Counted from the stretch's first letter, positions 1 to 6,031 are shown. The stretch is 6,100 bases of DNA from Actinomycetes bacterium (GCA_021826255.1 JAKBAZ010000083.1:1-6100); one strand, 5' to 3'. The notes: a model not told the origin generated them from the sequence alone. Made by a program: numbers and translations.

Positions 1-584
1 GTTTTCGGCGACGAGACTTCGTCGGACCCGCCGAGCGCCCCCTCGATGAGGTCGTGCGCGCTCGAGTCAGCGAGCACCTCGGCCGGCCCTACGACGGACG
101 CATCGCTCTGCTCGCGCAGTGGCGAATGTGGGGCTTTCACTTCAACCCCCTGAGCCTCTACTACTGCTTCGATCGAACGGGCGAGAGGCTCGAGGCTGTT
201 GGTTTGGAGGTCCGTAACACTCCCTGGTTGGAGCGACACCTCTACGTGGTGAGTTCCCCCTCGGGCGTGGCCACCTTCAACAAAGAGTTTCACGTCTCCC
301 CGTTCTTGTCGATGGACCAGCGTTACGAGTTTCACTTCTCGACGCCCGGGGACACCTGTCGCGCCACGTTGGTGAACTGGCGGGTTGACGAACGCGTCTT
401 CGACGCCGCCCTGTCGCTCGTGGCCGAGCCGTTGACCCGCAGGTCGATGGCGTACACCGCTCTCGCGCGCGGGTGGGAGAACGTCGCGGTCACCGCGCGC
501 ATCTACGCCCACGCCGCTCGTCTGGCTCGTCGTCGAGCCCCCTTTTACGCTCATCCCCGTCGAGAAGGAGCGACTCGTGTCTGA
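1..584 (+). CDS. DUF1365 family protein, 5' end outside the window
   Basis: This is the C-terminal 193 residues of a DUF1365 (PF07103) protein. The first complete codon is at 3, and the frame is open to the left edge, so the GTG at 54 is internal. Family hallmarks are visible: an FRRRDF stretch at the left edge, FNPLS followed by YYCFD (from 141), a VRNT segment, KEFHVSPF (about 276-305), and an ending like the family's conserved IhwqALrLwlKGvpfyxHP region, here IYAHAARLARRRAPFYAHP. Full-length members are about 250-270 residues, so perhaps 50-70 are missing. The biochemical role is unknown. The family is repeatedly found between a flavin amine-oxidase-like gene and a cyclopropane-synthase-type methyltransferase, as in Mycobacterium tuberculosis Rv0449c-Rv0447c. 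That suggests a part in acyl-chain modification. It overlaps the next gene by 8 bases, which implies translational coupling. Family call is firm; function is inference. Confidence 0.9.
   Translation, partial: FRRRDFVGPAERPLDEVVRARVSEHLGRPYDGRIALLAQWRMWGFHFNPLSLYYCFDRTGERLEAVGLEVRNTPWLERHLYVVSSPSGVATFNKEFHVSPFLSMDQRYEFHFSTPGDTCRATLVNWRVDERVFDAALSLVAEPLTRRSMAYTALARGWENVAVTARIYAHAARLARRRAPFYAHPRREGATRV
565..570 (+). promoter_or_regulatory. Shine-Dalgarno for the methyltransferase gene
   Basis: AAGGAG lies 6 bases before the GTG at 577 and inside the end of the DUF1365 gene. It decides the start of the methyltransferase and fits coupled translation within one transcript. Confidence 0.8.
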
Positions 585-1830
585 CACCTCCTCCATCGTC
601 TCTCAGAGCGCGCTACCACCCGACGCCTACGCCCGAGGAGTCCGGGTGGCTCGAGCACTCGTGCACCGACTGTTGCGCCGGCTCTCCCACGGGGCCATCG
701 AGATCGTAGAGAACGGATCACGCCACCACTTCGGAGTGGGTGACGGGGTGACGGTGTGGGTGGAGGACCCCCGGACCTACGTCGCCCTGGTGCGAGACGG
801 TTCGGCGGGCTTCGGTCGAAGTTACGTCGCGGGCTGGTGGCGCTGCGACGACGTGACCACACTGGTGAGAACGCTGGTGCGAGCTCTCGATCAACCACTC
901 TCGTACCTGGACGCCGTGGCCCGCGTCGTGGCGCCGATTCGCGATCGACTGCCCGAGCGACGTCGGAGGGAGAAACCCCTCGATCGCGAGTTCATTCGGG
1001 CTCACTACGACCTCGGCAACGACTTCTACTCGTTGATGCTGGACGAGACGATGATGTACTCCTGCGCGTACTTCGAGCACTCGAACGTCAGTTTGGCGGA
1101 CGCATCGAGGGCCAAACTGGACCGACTGGCCCGAAAACTTCGTGTGGGCCCAAACGACCACGTGGCCGAGATCGGTACGGGTTGGGGCGGACTCGCGGTG
1201 CACTTCGCGGAGAACTACGGGTGTCGGGTGACGTCGGTGACGATCTCCGACGCCCAGTTCGAAGTGGCCCGTCAACGAGTGCGCGAGAGGGGCCTTGACG
1301 GTCGCGTCACCGTGTTGAACCTCGACTACCGCGACCTCGGGGGCACCTACGACAAGGTGGTGTCGGTGGAGATGGTCGAAGCGATCGGCTGGCGCCAACT
1401 GGGGACGTACTTTTCGACGATAGATCGACTCGTCAGACCGGAGGGACTGGTCGCCATTCAGGCCATCACCATCGACGACGCCGCGTACGAACGCGCCAAG
1501 TGGACCGACGATTTCATTAAGGATCTGGTGTTTCCGGGAGGATTCCTACCCTCACTCTCGGCCCTCGTGGGAACGTCCTCACGGTCCTCCTCGCTGCGAG
1601 TTCTCGAGGTGGAGGACATTGGTCGGCACTACCCCGAGACTCTCGCGCGATGGCGTGAGAATCTGGCGACTCGTCGAGCCGAGGTGGACTCGCTCAGGTA
1701 CCCCGAGCACTTTCACCGACTCTGGGACCTCTACCTCGGCTACTGCGAGGGCGCGTTCCTCGAACGGCACATCTCGGACGTCCAGGTGCTCTTCGCCGGA
1801 CGTGAGTTTCGCTCGAGCCTCACGGAGTAG
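577..1830 (+). CDS. Cyclopropane/methyl fatty-acid synthase-type SAM methyltransferase (UfaA1-like)
   Basis: A 417-residue enzyme of the CFAS family (PF02353), which uses S-adenosylmethionine to alkylate the double bond of unsaturated acyl chains in membrane phospholipids. An N-terminal substrate domain (about 38-103) includes GFGRSYVAGWW. The family signature HYDLGNDFY follows at 143-151, with YSCAYF at 161-166 (Cys163 matching E. coli Cys139). The SAM-binding loop EIGTGWGG is at 198-205. Glu268 in EMVEAIG, Tyr352 and Cys390 match other E. coli active-site positions (Glu239, Tyr317, Cys354). The E. coli catalytic His266 is replaced by Gln295 in IQAITID. From memory, this QAIT form is usual in the clade linked to DUF1365 and flavin oxidase genes, which includes mycobacterial UfaA1, implicated in 10-methylstearate synthesis. 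GTG start with AAGGAG 6 bases upstream. The product, cyclopropane or methyl-branched, cannot be decided from sequence. Confidence 0.92.
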   Translation: MSDTSSIVSQSALPPDAYARGVRVARALVHRLLRRLSHGAIEIVENGSRHHFGVGDGVTVWVEDPRTYVALVRDGSAGFGRSYVAGWWRCDDVTTLVRTLVRALDQPLSYLDAVARVVAPIRDRLPERRRREKPLDREFIRAHYDLGNDFYSLMLDETMMYSCAYFEHSNVSLADASRAKLDRLARKLRVGPNDHVAEIGTGWGGLAVHFAENYGCRVTSVTISDAQFEVARQRVRERGLDGRVTVLNLDYRDLGGTYDKVVSVEMVEAIGWRQLGTYFSTIDRLVRPEGLVAIQAITIDDAAYERAKWTDDFIKDLVFPGGFLPSLSALVGTSSRSSSLRVLEVEDIGRHYPETLARWRENLATRRAEVDSLRYPEHFHRLWDLYLGYCEGAFLERHISDVQVLFAGREFRSSLTE

Positions 1831-4009
1831 TTCTCCCGAGTCGGCGACGCTGGGTCCACTCGCGCCCACTCACGAGAACCGCGACGGCGAGTGACGCCAG
1901 CGCGAGGAGGTAGAGCTGGGAGTAGTCGCCCTGTCCGACGTAGGTGAACACCACCCGGTGACGTCCGGGGGGGACGGGGACGGCCACGAGCGCCGGCGAG
2001 ACCATCTGGGTTGCCACGGGTCGGCCGTCGAGCGTCGCTCGCCACCCCGGGTCGAAGGACGCCGCGAGGACCACGACGGCGCGGCGAGAGAGACTCACCG
2101 TCGCTGAAGCCGACCCCGACGTAATGAGGGCGTCGTGCTCGCTGAGCACCACTCCGGGCGCCCCCGTGACGGTCGTATCTGGGCCCAAGGTCGGTGGGGC
2201 TGGCGCGCGTTCGCCCAGTCCCACCGTGAGGTAGCGCCCCTCTTCGGGCTGACTGGACGCGAGAAACGTGGCGTTCAACGGACCCAGGGTGGCGGTGGTG
2301 GCGGACTCTTGGCCCACGGTGTCGACAACTCGGACGAGTCCTCGAGAAGGCAGGCGCCAGAGCGCGAAGTAGGTAGTGCGTCGAACCAGGGTCGCCGGGA
2401 CCGGCGGGGTCGCCGCCGAGCTGGTGGTGGGGAGCAGTAGCCAGTGAACCCCGAAGAGGGCGTAGTCCCCGGGGTTACGTTCGTCGAAGTACGCCTCGGG
2501 GTCGGTCATCAGGCTCGACGTACGAAGAGTGAATCCCACGGTGTCGACGAGGTGCTGTTCGAGGTAGATGTAGACGGGCACGTCACCGAGGTAGAACGTT
2601 CGACCCCAGTTGGACGGCATCCCCGCGTAGATTCGCCCGCCCCCCTCGCGCTCGGCGAGGGCGATGAGGGCGTTGAGGGGACCGGCGTAGCGGGTCGTCA
2701 CCGAGTTCTCGTAGGAGATCCAGGCCGCACTCCGCTGGTCGTAGTGGTGGACCTCGAGCCACGCCGGAGAGAGGACGACGACACTGAGAGCGAGCACACC
2801 GAGACCGAGACGACTCGAGTGGGGCGAGAGGGAGCCCGGGCCTCGTGAGAACTGGGGGGCGAGGACCCGGACGAGGGCGCGCGCTCCACGGGCGCCGAGG
2901 TAGAGCGCGACGAGTTGCAGCTCGGCGATGTAACGCTGGAGGAGCAGGTTTTGGTTGCCCGGTATCAGGTCGATGAGCCAGCTCATGGTCGGCCGACCCG
3001 TGAAGAGAATGAGAAAGACGACAAAGAGCCCGACGAGCACTCGCCCGGTCTCCTCGTGACGCCACCGTCGAAGAGCGTCGAGAACTCCGAGAGCGGCGAG
3101 GACGCTAATCAAAGGCAGTCGCCCCGAGTCGAAGAGGGCTCCGCTCGCGAGCCAGGAGACGACCCGAGCTCCCCCGTAGGAGTTGTTGATGACCGTGCCC
3201 ACCTGAAACTGGTTGACGGCGAGAACATTCAGTCGGTGCAGCAGAGGGACCGTCACCCAGGCGGAACTCCCGAGTCCGAGCAGGAGCACGAGGGACGCCC
3301 GGGGAACTCGCGTTCTCCACCTCGAGGGCGTGACGAGCACCAGTACGCCCAGTCCGAGGACGGCGGCGTAGGCCGTCAGGAAGTGAAAGGCGATTGTCGC
3401 TCCGAGGGCGACGACGGCGAGCACCAGGTGTCGGCGGTGTCGAAGAAACTGCCAGGTCGCCCCCCAAGCGAGCGGGAGGGCCCACATCGCCCACTCCTGA
3501 CTCCAGAGCCCGTTACCGATCCACACGTAACTCTTGTGTTCGAAGCCGTGACCGGTCACCGAGACGAGGAGGGGCGCCAGAAGTGCGGAGACTCCGGCGC
3601 TCCAGGGTCCGAGTTCGAGGAGGCGAGCGCTGTAGTACACGGCGAGGGGCCACAGGCTGAGCAGCAGGTAGAGGCTCCAGGCGAAGAGCACGGCGGGGGA
3701 GGCGACCCATCGAGAAAGTTCTCCGATGAGAATGGCCGACGAACTCTGGTACTCCACGAAGAAGGGCGAGCCGAGCGAGAGAAATCCGTACCAGTGATCG
3801 AGTGGGGCCGATCCCGCGGCGAGAAGGTTGTGGGCGAGCGTACTCATCTGGAGGTGCATCGCCGAGTCGTTGGGGTAGTTGACCGGGGTGTGTTCGGCCC
3901 AGAGACTCCAGAGGTTGAAGGTGAGGGCGGCCGCTAGGAGAGTGAGTGGTCCGAGGGGCCGTCGAACGCGGGGGCGCTGGCCCGCCGTCTCGACGGTAGG
4001 GGTGACCAC
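1820..4009 (-). CDS. Large polytopic membrane protein, PTPS_related/YfhO-like (possible GT-C-type glycosyltransferase)
   Basis: A 729-residue protein with about 12 predicted membrane helices: near 20-38, 104-126, 133-151, 173-187, 194-212, 213-227, 238-256, 296-312, 322-337, 358-377, 400-415 and 697-714. The first outside loop has PNDSAMHLQ (46-54), then LGSPFFVEYQ (79-88). This pattern is like the PTPS_related membrane family (PF10131), whose name does not imply pterin synthesis. Residues about 420-690 form a soluble region ending in FDPGWRATLDGRP and a PVPPGRHRVVFTY strand, as at the C-terminus of YfhO-type proteins, followed by one last helix. I infer an integral GT-C-like enzyme using lipid-linked sugars for envelope glycans; the substrate is unknown. 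The start is the GTG at 4009, the only in-frame start between the pirin gene and the first helix. It has no Shine-Dalgarno but a -10 box 6 bases upstream, so the mRNA may be leaderless. Membrane nature is firm, family moderate. Confidence 0.82.
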   Translation of the reverse strand: MVTPTVETAGQRPRVRRPLGPLTLLAAALTFNLWSLWAEHTPVNYPNDSAMHLQMSTLAHNLLAAGSAPLDHWYGFLSLGSPFFVEYQSSSAILIGELSRWVASPAVLFAWSLYLLLSLWPLAVYYSARLLELGPWSAGVSALLAPLLVSVTGHGFEHKSYVWIGNGLWSQEWAMWALPLAWGATWQFLRHRRHLVLAVVALGATIAFHFLTAYAAVLGLGVLVLVTPSRWRTRVPRASLVLLLGLGSSAWVTVPLLHRLNVLAVNQFQVGTVINNSYGGARVVSWLASGALFDSGRLPLISVLAALGVLDALRRWRHEETGRVLVGLFVVFLILFTGRPTMSWLIDLIPGNQNLLLQRYIAELQLVALYLGARGARALVRVLAPQFSRGPGSLSPHSSRLGLGVLALSVVVLSPAWLEVHHYDQRSAAWISYENSVTTRYAGPLNALIALAEREGGGRIYAGMPSNWGRTFYLGDVPVYIYLEQHLVDTVGFTLRTSSLMTDPEAYFDERNPGDYALFGVHWLLLPTTSSAATPPVPATLVRRTTYFALWRLPSRGLVRVVDTVGQESATTATLGPLNATFLASSQPEEGRYLTVGLGERAPAPPTLGPDTTVTGAPGVVLSEHDALITSGSASATVSLSRRAVVVLAASFDPGWRATLDGRPVATQMVSPALVAVPVPPGRHRVVFTYVGQGDYSQLYLLALASLAVAVLVSGREWTQRRRLGRTTP

Positions 4010-4057
4010 CGGCCCATCGTAGGCTCGGAGAGAACCTCGAGTCGAGAGGAGGTCACC
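4010..4057. promoter_or_regulatory. 48-base divergent promoter region with overlapping -10 boxes
   Basis: This is the only DNA between the divergently read membrane-protein and pirin genes. On the - strand, TACGAT (4021-4016) fits an actinobacterial TANNNT -10 and ends 6 bases before the GTG at 4009, so transcription could begin at the start codon. A weak -35, TCGACT, lies 18 bases upstream of it. On the + strand, TAGGCT (4020-4025) is a possible -10 for pirin and shares two base pairs with the first box; no good -35 is seen for it. A palindrome with a one-base centre, CTCGA-G-TCGAG, lies at 4036-4046. Promoter presence is likely from the layout; the exact boxes are inferred. Confidence 0.5.
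4047..4052 (+). promoter_or_regulatory. Shine-Dalgarno for the pirin gene
   Basis: AGGAGG lies 5 bases before the GTG at 4058. It is a full consensus site and fixes the pirin start. The opposite gene of this divergent pair has no such site. Confidence 0.85.
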
Positions 4058-4927
4058 GTGGATGACGTAGAGAAGTTGCTGAGCCACGAGGCGCGAGTCG
4101 GGCGGACTCTGGTGCGTCGCGCCATACCCCAACGCGGACGACGAACCATCGGACCGTGGTGTTTCGCCGATCACCTCGGGCCCCTCGCGGTCACTCCCGA
4201 CTCGGGCCTCGACGTCGCACCTCATCCCCACTACGGTCTCGCCACGGTCACCTGGCTCGTCGAGGGTGCCGCCCTGCACCGCGACTCTCTCGGGAGTGAG
4301 CAGGTCATCCGACCGGGACAAGTCAACCTCATGACGGCGGGAGTCGGGGTCTCTCACTCCGAAGAGGCTGTTGACGACTATCGCGGAGTGGTGGAGGGTA
4401 TTCAGTTGTGGATTGCCCTCACGGGAGATCGTCGTCGTACTCCAGCGAGCTTCGTCCACTACCGTGACCTCCCGCGAGTCGATCTCGGCTCATCGTGGGC
4501 GACGGTCCTGTTAGGCCGCTGGGGGAGAGACGAGTCGTCACTAGGCGTCGGGGACGATCTGGTCGGCACCGAGGTTGTCGTGCGCGAGGCGAGTGTGATC
4601 CCCCTCGAGCCTCGCTTTGAACACGGAGTGATCGGTCTTCGGGGGCGCTGTCGTATTCAGGGGGTGGAGATTGGTCCCGGAGAAAGTGCGTACCTCTCTC
4701 CGGGGCGAGACGAACTCTTCCTCGAGAGCGAGGACGCCCTCGTCATGGTGATCGGTGGCCCACCACTCGAGAGCGGGATCTTCATGTGGTGGAACTTCGT
4801 CGGTGAAGCTCGAGAGGACGTGGAGGAGGCGTACCGGGACTGGCTCCACCACTCCGAGCGTTTCGGACGGGTGTCGAGCCCCCTTCCACGGCTGGAGGCT
4901 CCGACCCCCTGGTGGTTGACGACCTAG
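4058..4927 (+). CDS. Pirin family protein (bicupin, metal-binding)
   Basis: A 289-residue bicupin of the pirin family, about the size of human pirin (290). The N-terminal cupin holds GPWCFADHLGP (32-42), APHPHYGLATVTWLVEG (54-70) and MTAGVGVSHSEE (92-103). The four predicted iron ligands are His56, His58, His100 and Glu102, matching human His56, His58, His101 and Glu103. The C-terminal cupin (about 170-240) contains GPGESAYLSPGRDELFL, a second cupin-type hairpin ending in GGPPL. The MWWNFVGEA segment (243-251) belongs to a common bacterial pirin variant. Some pirins, such as E. coli YhhW, show quercetin 2,3-dioxygenase activity; others act as redox-sensing co-regulators. The role here is unknown, but the metal site is intact. 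Cytoplasmic, with no signal or membrane segment. It is divergent from the membrane-protein gene and ends 4 bases from the convergent CDF-like gene. Family call is very secure. Confidence 0.95.
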   Translation: MDDVEKLLSHEARVGRTLVRRAIPQRGRRTIGPWCFADHLGPLAVTPDSGLDVAPHPHYGLATVTWLVEGAALHRDSLGSEQVIRPGQVNLMTAGVGVSHSEEAVDDYRGVVEGIQLWIALTGDRRRTPASFVHYRDLPRVDLGSSWATVLLGRWGRDESSLGVGDDLVGTEVVVREASVIPLEPRFEHGVIGLRGRCRIQGVEIGPGESAYLSPGRDELFLESEDALVMVIGGPPLESGIFMWWNFVGEAREDVEEAYRDWLHHSERFGRVSSPLPRLEAPTPWWLTT

Positions 4928-4931
4928 AGGC

Positions 4932-5522
4932 CTAGTTTCCGGCGTGACTCCACGCGTGACGGACCTCATTCACGGCGTAGAGCGCAACGAACAGTCCCGC
5001 CACCGCGTCGGCCCACCACCAGTGAAAGAGACCGTTCGCGGCGACACCGAGAAAGACGGCGACAGCGAGAAGTCCGTCGACTTGAGTCACCTTTGATTCA
5101 GTGATGAGGACCGGGTGCTCGAGGGCGCGACCCGTGGCCCCCTTGACGGCGGCGAGCCAGAACATGGCGACGACGGTCGCTCCGGTCCAGATCATTCCGA
5201 GCACGCTCGTCCCCGGATGGTGACGGGTGGCGAGAGCCCACACGCTCTGACTAAAGAGATAGAGCGCGATGAGCCCGAAGAGAACGGTCATGACGCGCTG
5301 AGCCCTCACTTGGCCGAGGGCGTGACGTCCGGTCAGTTCCCACACCACCACAGTGGAGGCGCCAATCTCGACGAGTGAGTCGAGTCCAAAGCCCTCGAGG
5401 GCGAGGGACCGACTCGCGAGAGCCGCGACCGCGAGAACGAGGATTCCCACGACGTTCCACGAGAGGGTGATGTACTCGGCCCGCAGCCCACGTTGGATGA
5501 GCAGTGTGTCGTTTGTGGTCAC
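4932..5522 (-). CDS. CDF-like cation transporter, transmembrane domain only
   Basis: A 196-residue integral membrane protein resembling the membrane domain of cation diffusion facilitators (PF01545). Six helices are expected near 16-36, 43-63, 77-97, 107-127, 149-165 and 168-186. The second helix carries GLDSLVEIGAS (46-56), close to the DSLVDIGAS region of E. coli YiiP, so Asp48 and Glu52 fall at metal-site positions. In helix five Asp149 is kept, but the residue four places earlier is Val145 where YiiP has a histidine ligand (His153). WWWADAVAG (168-176) matches the start of the last helix. The cytoplasmic C-terminal domain of canonical CDFs is absent; this short form is, as far as I recall, common in actinobacteria. 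Zinc, cobalt or cadmium efflux is plausible but unproven. The GTG at 5522 is the only sensible start and lacks a Shine-Dalgarno. It lies 73 bases after the thioredoxin stop on the same strand. Confidence 0.85.
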   Translation of the reverse strand: MTTNDTLLIQRGLRAEYITLSWNVVGILVLAVAALASRSLALEGFGLDSLVEIGASTVVVWELTGRHALGQVRAQRVMTVLFGLIALYLFSQSVWALATRHHPGTSVLGMIWTGATVVAMFWLAAVKGATGRALEHPVLITESKVTQVDGLLAVAVFLGVAANGLFHWWWADAVAGLFVALYAVNEVRHAWSHAGN

Positions 5523-5550
5523 GCCATAGTCTGTCGCGACGACGTGTCAA
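5523..5550 (-). promoter_or_regulatory. Possible promoter of the CDF-like gene
   Basis: A perfect TTGACA -35 hexamer lies at 5550-5545 on the - strand. Sixteen bases on is TATGGC (5528-5523), a poor -10 directly touching the GTG at 5522. A start site the usual distance downstream would fall inside the gene, so either the true -10 is different or the match is chance. Confidence 0.3.
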
Positions 5551-5583
5551 ATCAGTGAGGTCCGGGCGATTACCCGGTGACCT
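5551..5583 (-). terminator. Hairpin terminator after the thioredoxin gene
   Basis: Read on the - strand, AGGT, a two-base CA bulge and CCGGGT pair across an AATC loop with GCCCGG and ACCT (5583-5558). This makes a ten-pair stem with one G-T pair. It begins 12 bases after the thioredoxin stop and is followed by CACTGATTTG, only weakly T-rich. GC-rich hairpins with poor T tracts are usual in actinobacteria. It should end or weaken thioredoxin transcription ahead of the CDF-like gene. Confidence 0.65.
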
Positions 5584-5595
5584 GACGGTGACGAC

Positions 5596-5967
5596 TTAGG
5601 AGGTGTGCGCCTTCTGTGCGGCGATGTCCGCGTGGACCTTTTCCATGTCGACCGCCCGAGCCTGCTCCACGAGGTCGCGCAATGCCGCTTCGGGTAGAGC
5701 GCCGGCCTGGGAGAAGATGACGACCTGGTCTCGGATAATCATCAAAGTCGGGATGGACTGGATGTTGAACATCGACGCCAGTTCGGGATTCGCCTCCGTG
5801 TCGACCTTGGCGAAGACGGCGTCAGGGAACTCATCGGAGATCTTGGAGTAGTAGGGGGCGAACATACGACAGGGGCCGCACCACTCAGCCCAGAAGTCCA
5901 CCAGAACCATGTCGTTCGACGTGACGGTGGTTTCGAAGTCGGCCAGTGTGAGATCGACGGTACTCAT
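5596..5967 (-). CDS. trxA: Thioredoxin
   Basis: A 123-residue cytoplasmic thioredoxin, the disulfide reductant normally recharged by thioredoxin reductase and NADPH. It has one thioredoxin fold with the active site WCGPC at 29-33 (Cys30 and Cys33), the buried acidic residue Asp24, and the cis-proline Pro73 in the SIPTLM segment. FSQAGALPEAAL (85-96) is typical of actinobacterial members. After the fold, about 18 residues (106-123) form a probable charged helix ending QKAHTS; E. coli thioredoxin is 109 residues. The start is the ATG at 5967, with AGGAG 4 bases upstream. A GTG at 6012 is also in frame but would lie upstream of the predicted transcription start. The gene appears to have its own promoter and a downstream hairpin, so it is probably monocistronic or leads weakly into the CDF-like gene. 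Identification is very secure; the symbol is the generic one. Confidence 0.95.
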   Translation of the reverse strand: MSTVDLTLADFETTVTSNDMVLVDFWAEWCGPCRMFAPYYSKISDEFPDAVFAKVDTEANPELASMFNIQSIPTLMIIRDQVVIFSQAGALPEAALRDLVEQARAVDMEKVHADIAAQKAHTS

Positions 5968-5971
5968 GTAG

Positions 5972-5976
5972 CTCCT
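5972..5976 (-). promoter_or_regulatory. Shine-Dalgarno for thioredoxin
   Basis: AGGAG on the - strand, inside GAGAGGAG (5979-5972), lies 4 bases before the ATG at 5967. It favours this start over the in-frame GTG at 6012. Confidence 0.8.
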
Positions 5977-5992
5977 CTCGGATTGCTCATCC

Positions 5993-6021
5993 AGTGTAGC
6001 GGTGATACCCACCGGGGCATA
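5993..6021 (-). promoter_or_regulatory. Thioredoxin promoter with operator-like inverted repeat
   Basis: TACACT at 5998-5993 on the - strand is a good TANNNT -10 box, placing the transcription start near 5986 and giving a leader of about 19 bases. The -35 position (6021-6016, TATGCC) is far from consensus, which suggests activator dependence or a non-housekeeping sigma factor. The 17-base spacer holds a perfect inverted repeat, CGGTG-ATACC-CACCG on the + strand (6000-6014), where a repressor would block polymerase. The -10 box is a direct match; the rest is inference. Confidence 0.6.
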
Positions 6022-6031
6022 CGTGCATACG
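6017..6031. repeat. Tandem 7-base direct repeat in the -35 region of thioredoxin
   Basis: GCATACG occurs at 6017-6023 and again at 6025-6031 on the + strand, separated by one T. The first copy overlaps the poor -35 hexamer. An 8-base period is less than one helical turn; the pair may be a regulator site or chance. Confidence 0.55.

Noticed and set aside
54..56. GTG as the start of the DUF1365 gene.
   Set aside because: The frame stays open to the left edge and the residues before it, FRRRDF and RPLDE, match the family, so the true start is outside the window.
718..1398. A 226-codon open frame on the - strand inside the methyltransferase gene.
   Set aside because: It is antisense to the SAM-binding and active-site motifs of a clear CFAS-family enzyme and shows no motif of its own.
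2915..3937. A 340-codon open frame on the + strand, antisense to the membrane-protein gene.
   Set aside because: Its product is low-complexity and rich in Glu, Gly and Arg with no fold or motif. The opposite strand encodes ordered hydrophobic helices. Such shadow frames are expected in GC-rich genes.
4010..4459. A 150-codon N-terminal extension of the membrane-protein gene on the - strand.
   Set aside because: It would lie across the 5' half of the pirin gene, whose cupin motifs are clear, and the extension has no recognisable domain. The GTG at 4009 fits the first helix and a -10 box.
4922..4934. CTAGAGGCCTAG between the pirin and CDF-like genes as a bidirectional terminator.
   Set aside because: Only short self-complementary pieces are present; the whole does not form a stem with a loop.
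5968..6012. Thioredoxin starting from the GTG at 6012.
   Set aside because: It would start upstream of the TACACT -10 box and has no Shine-Dalgarno. The ATG at 5967 has AGGAG at good spacing and gives the normal family N-terminus.
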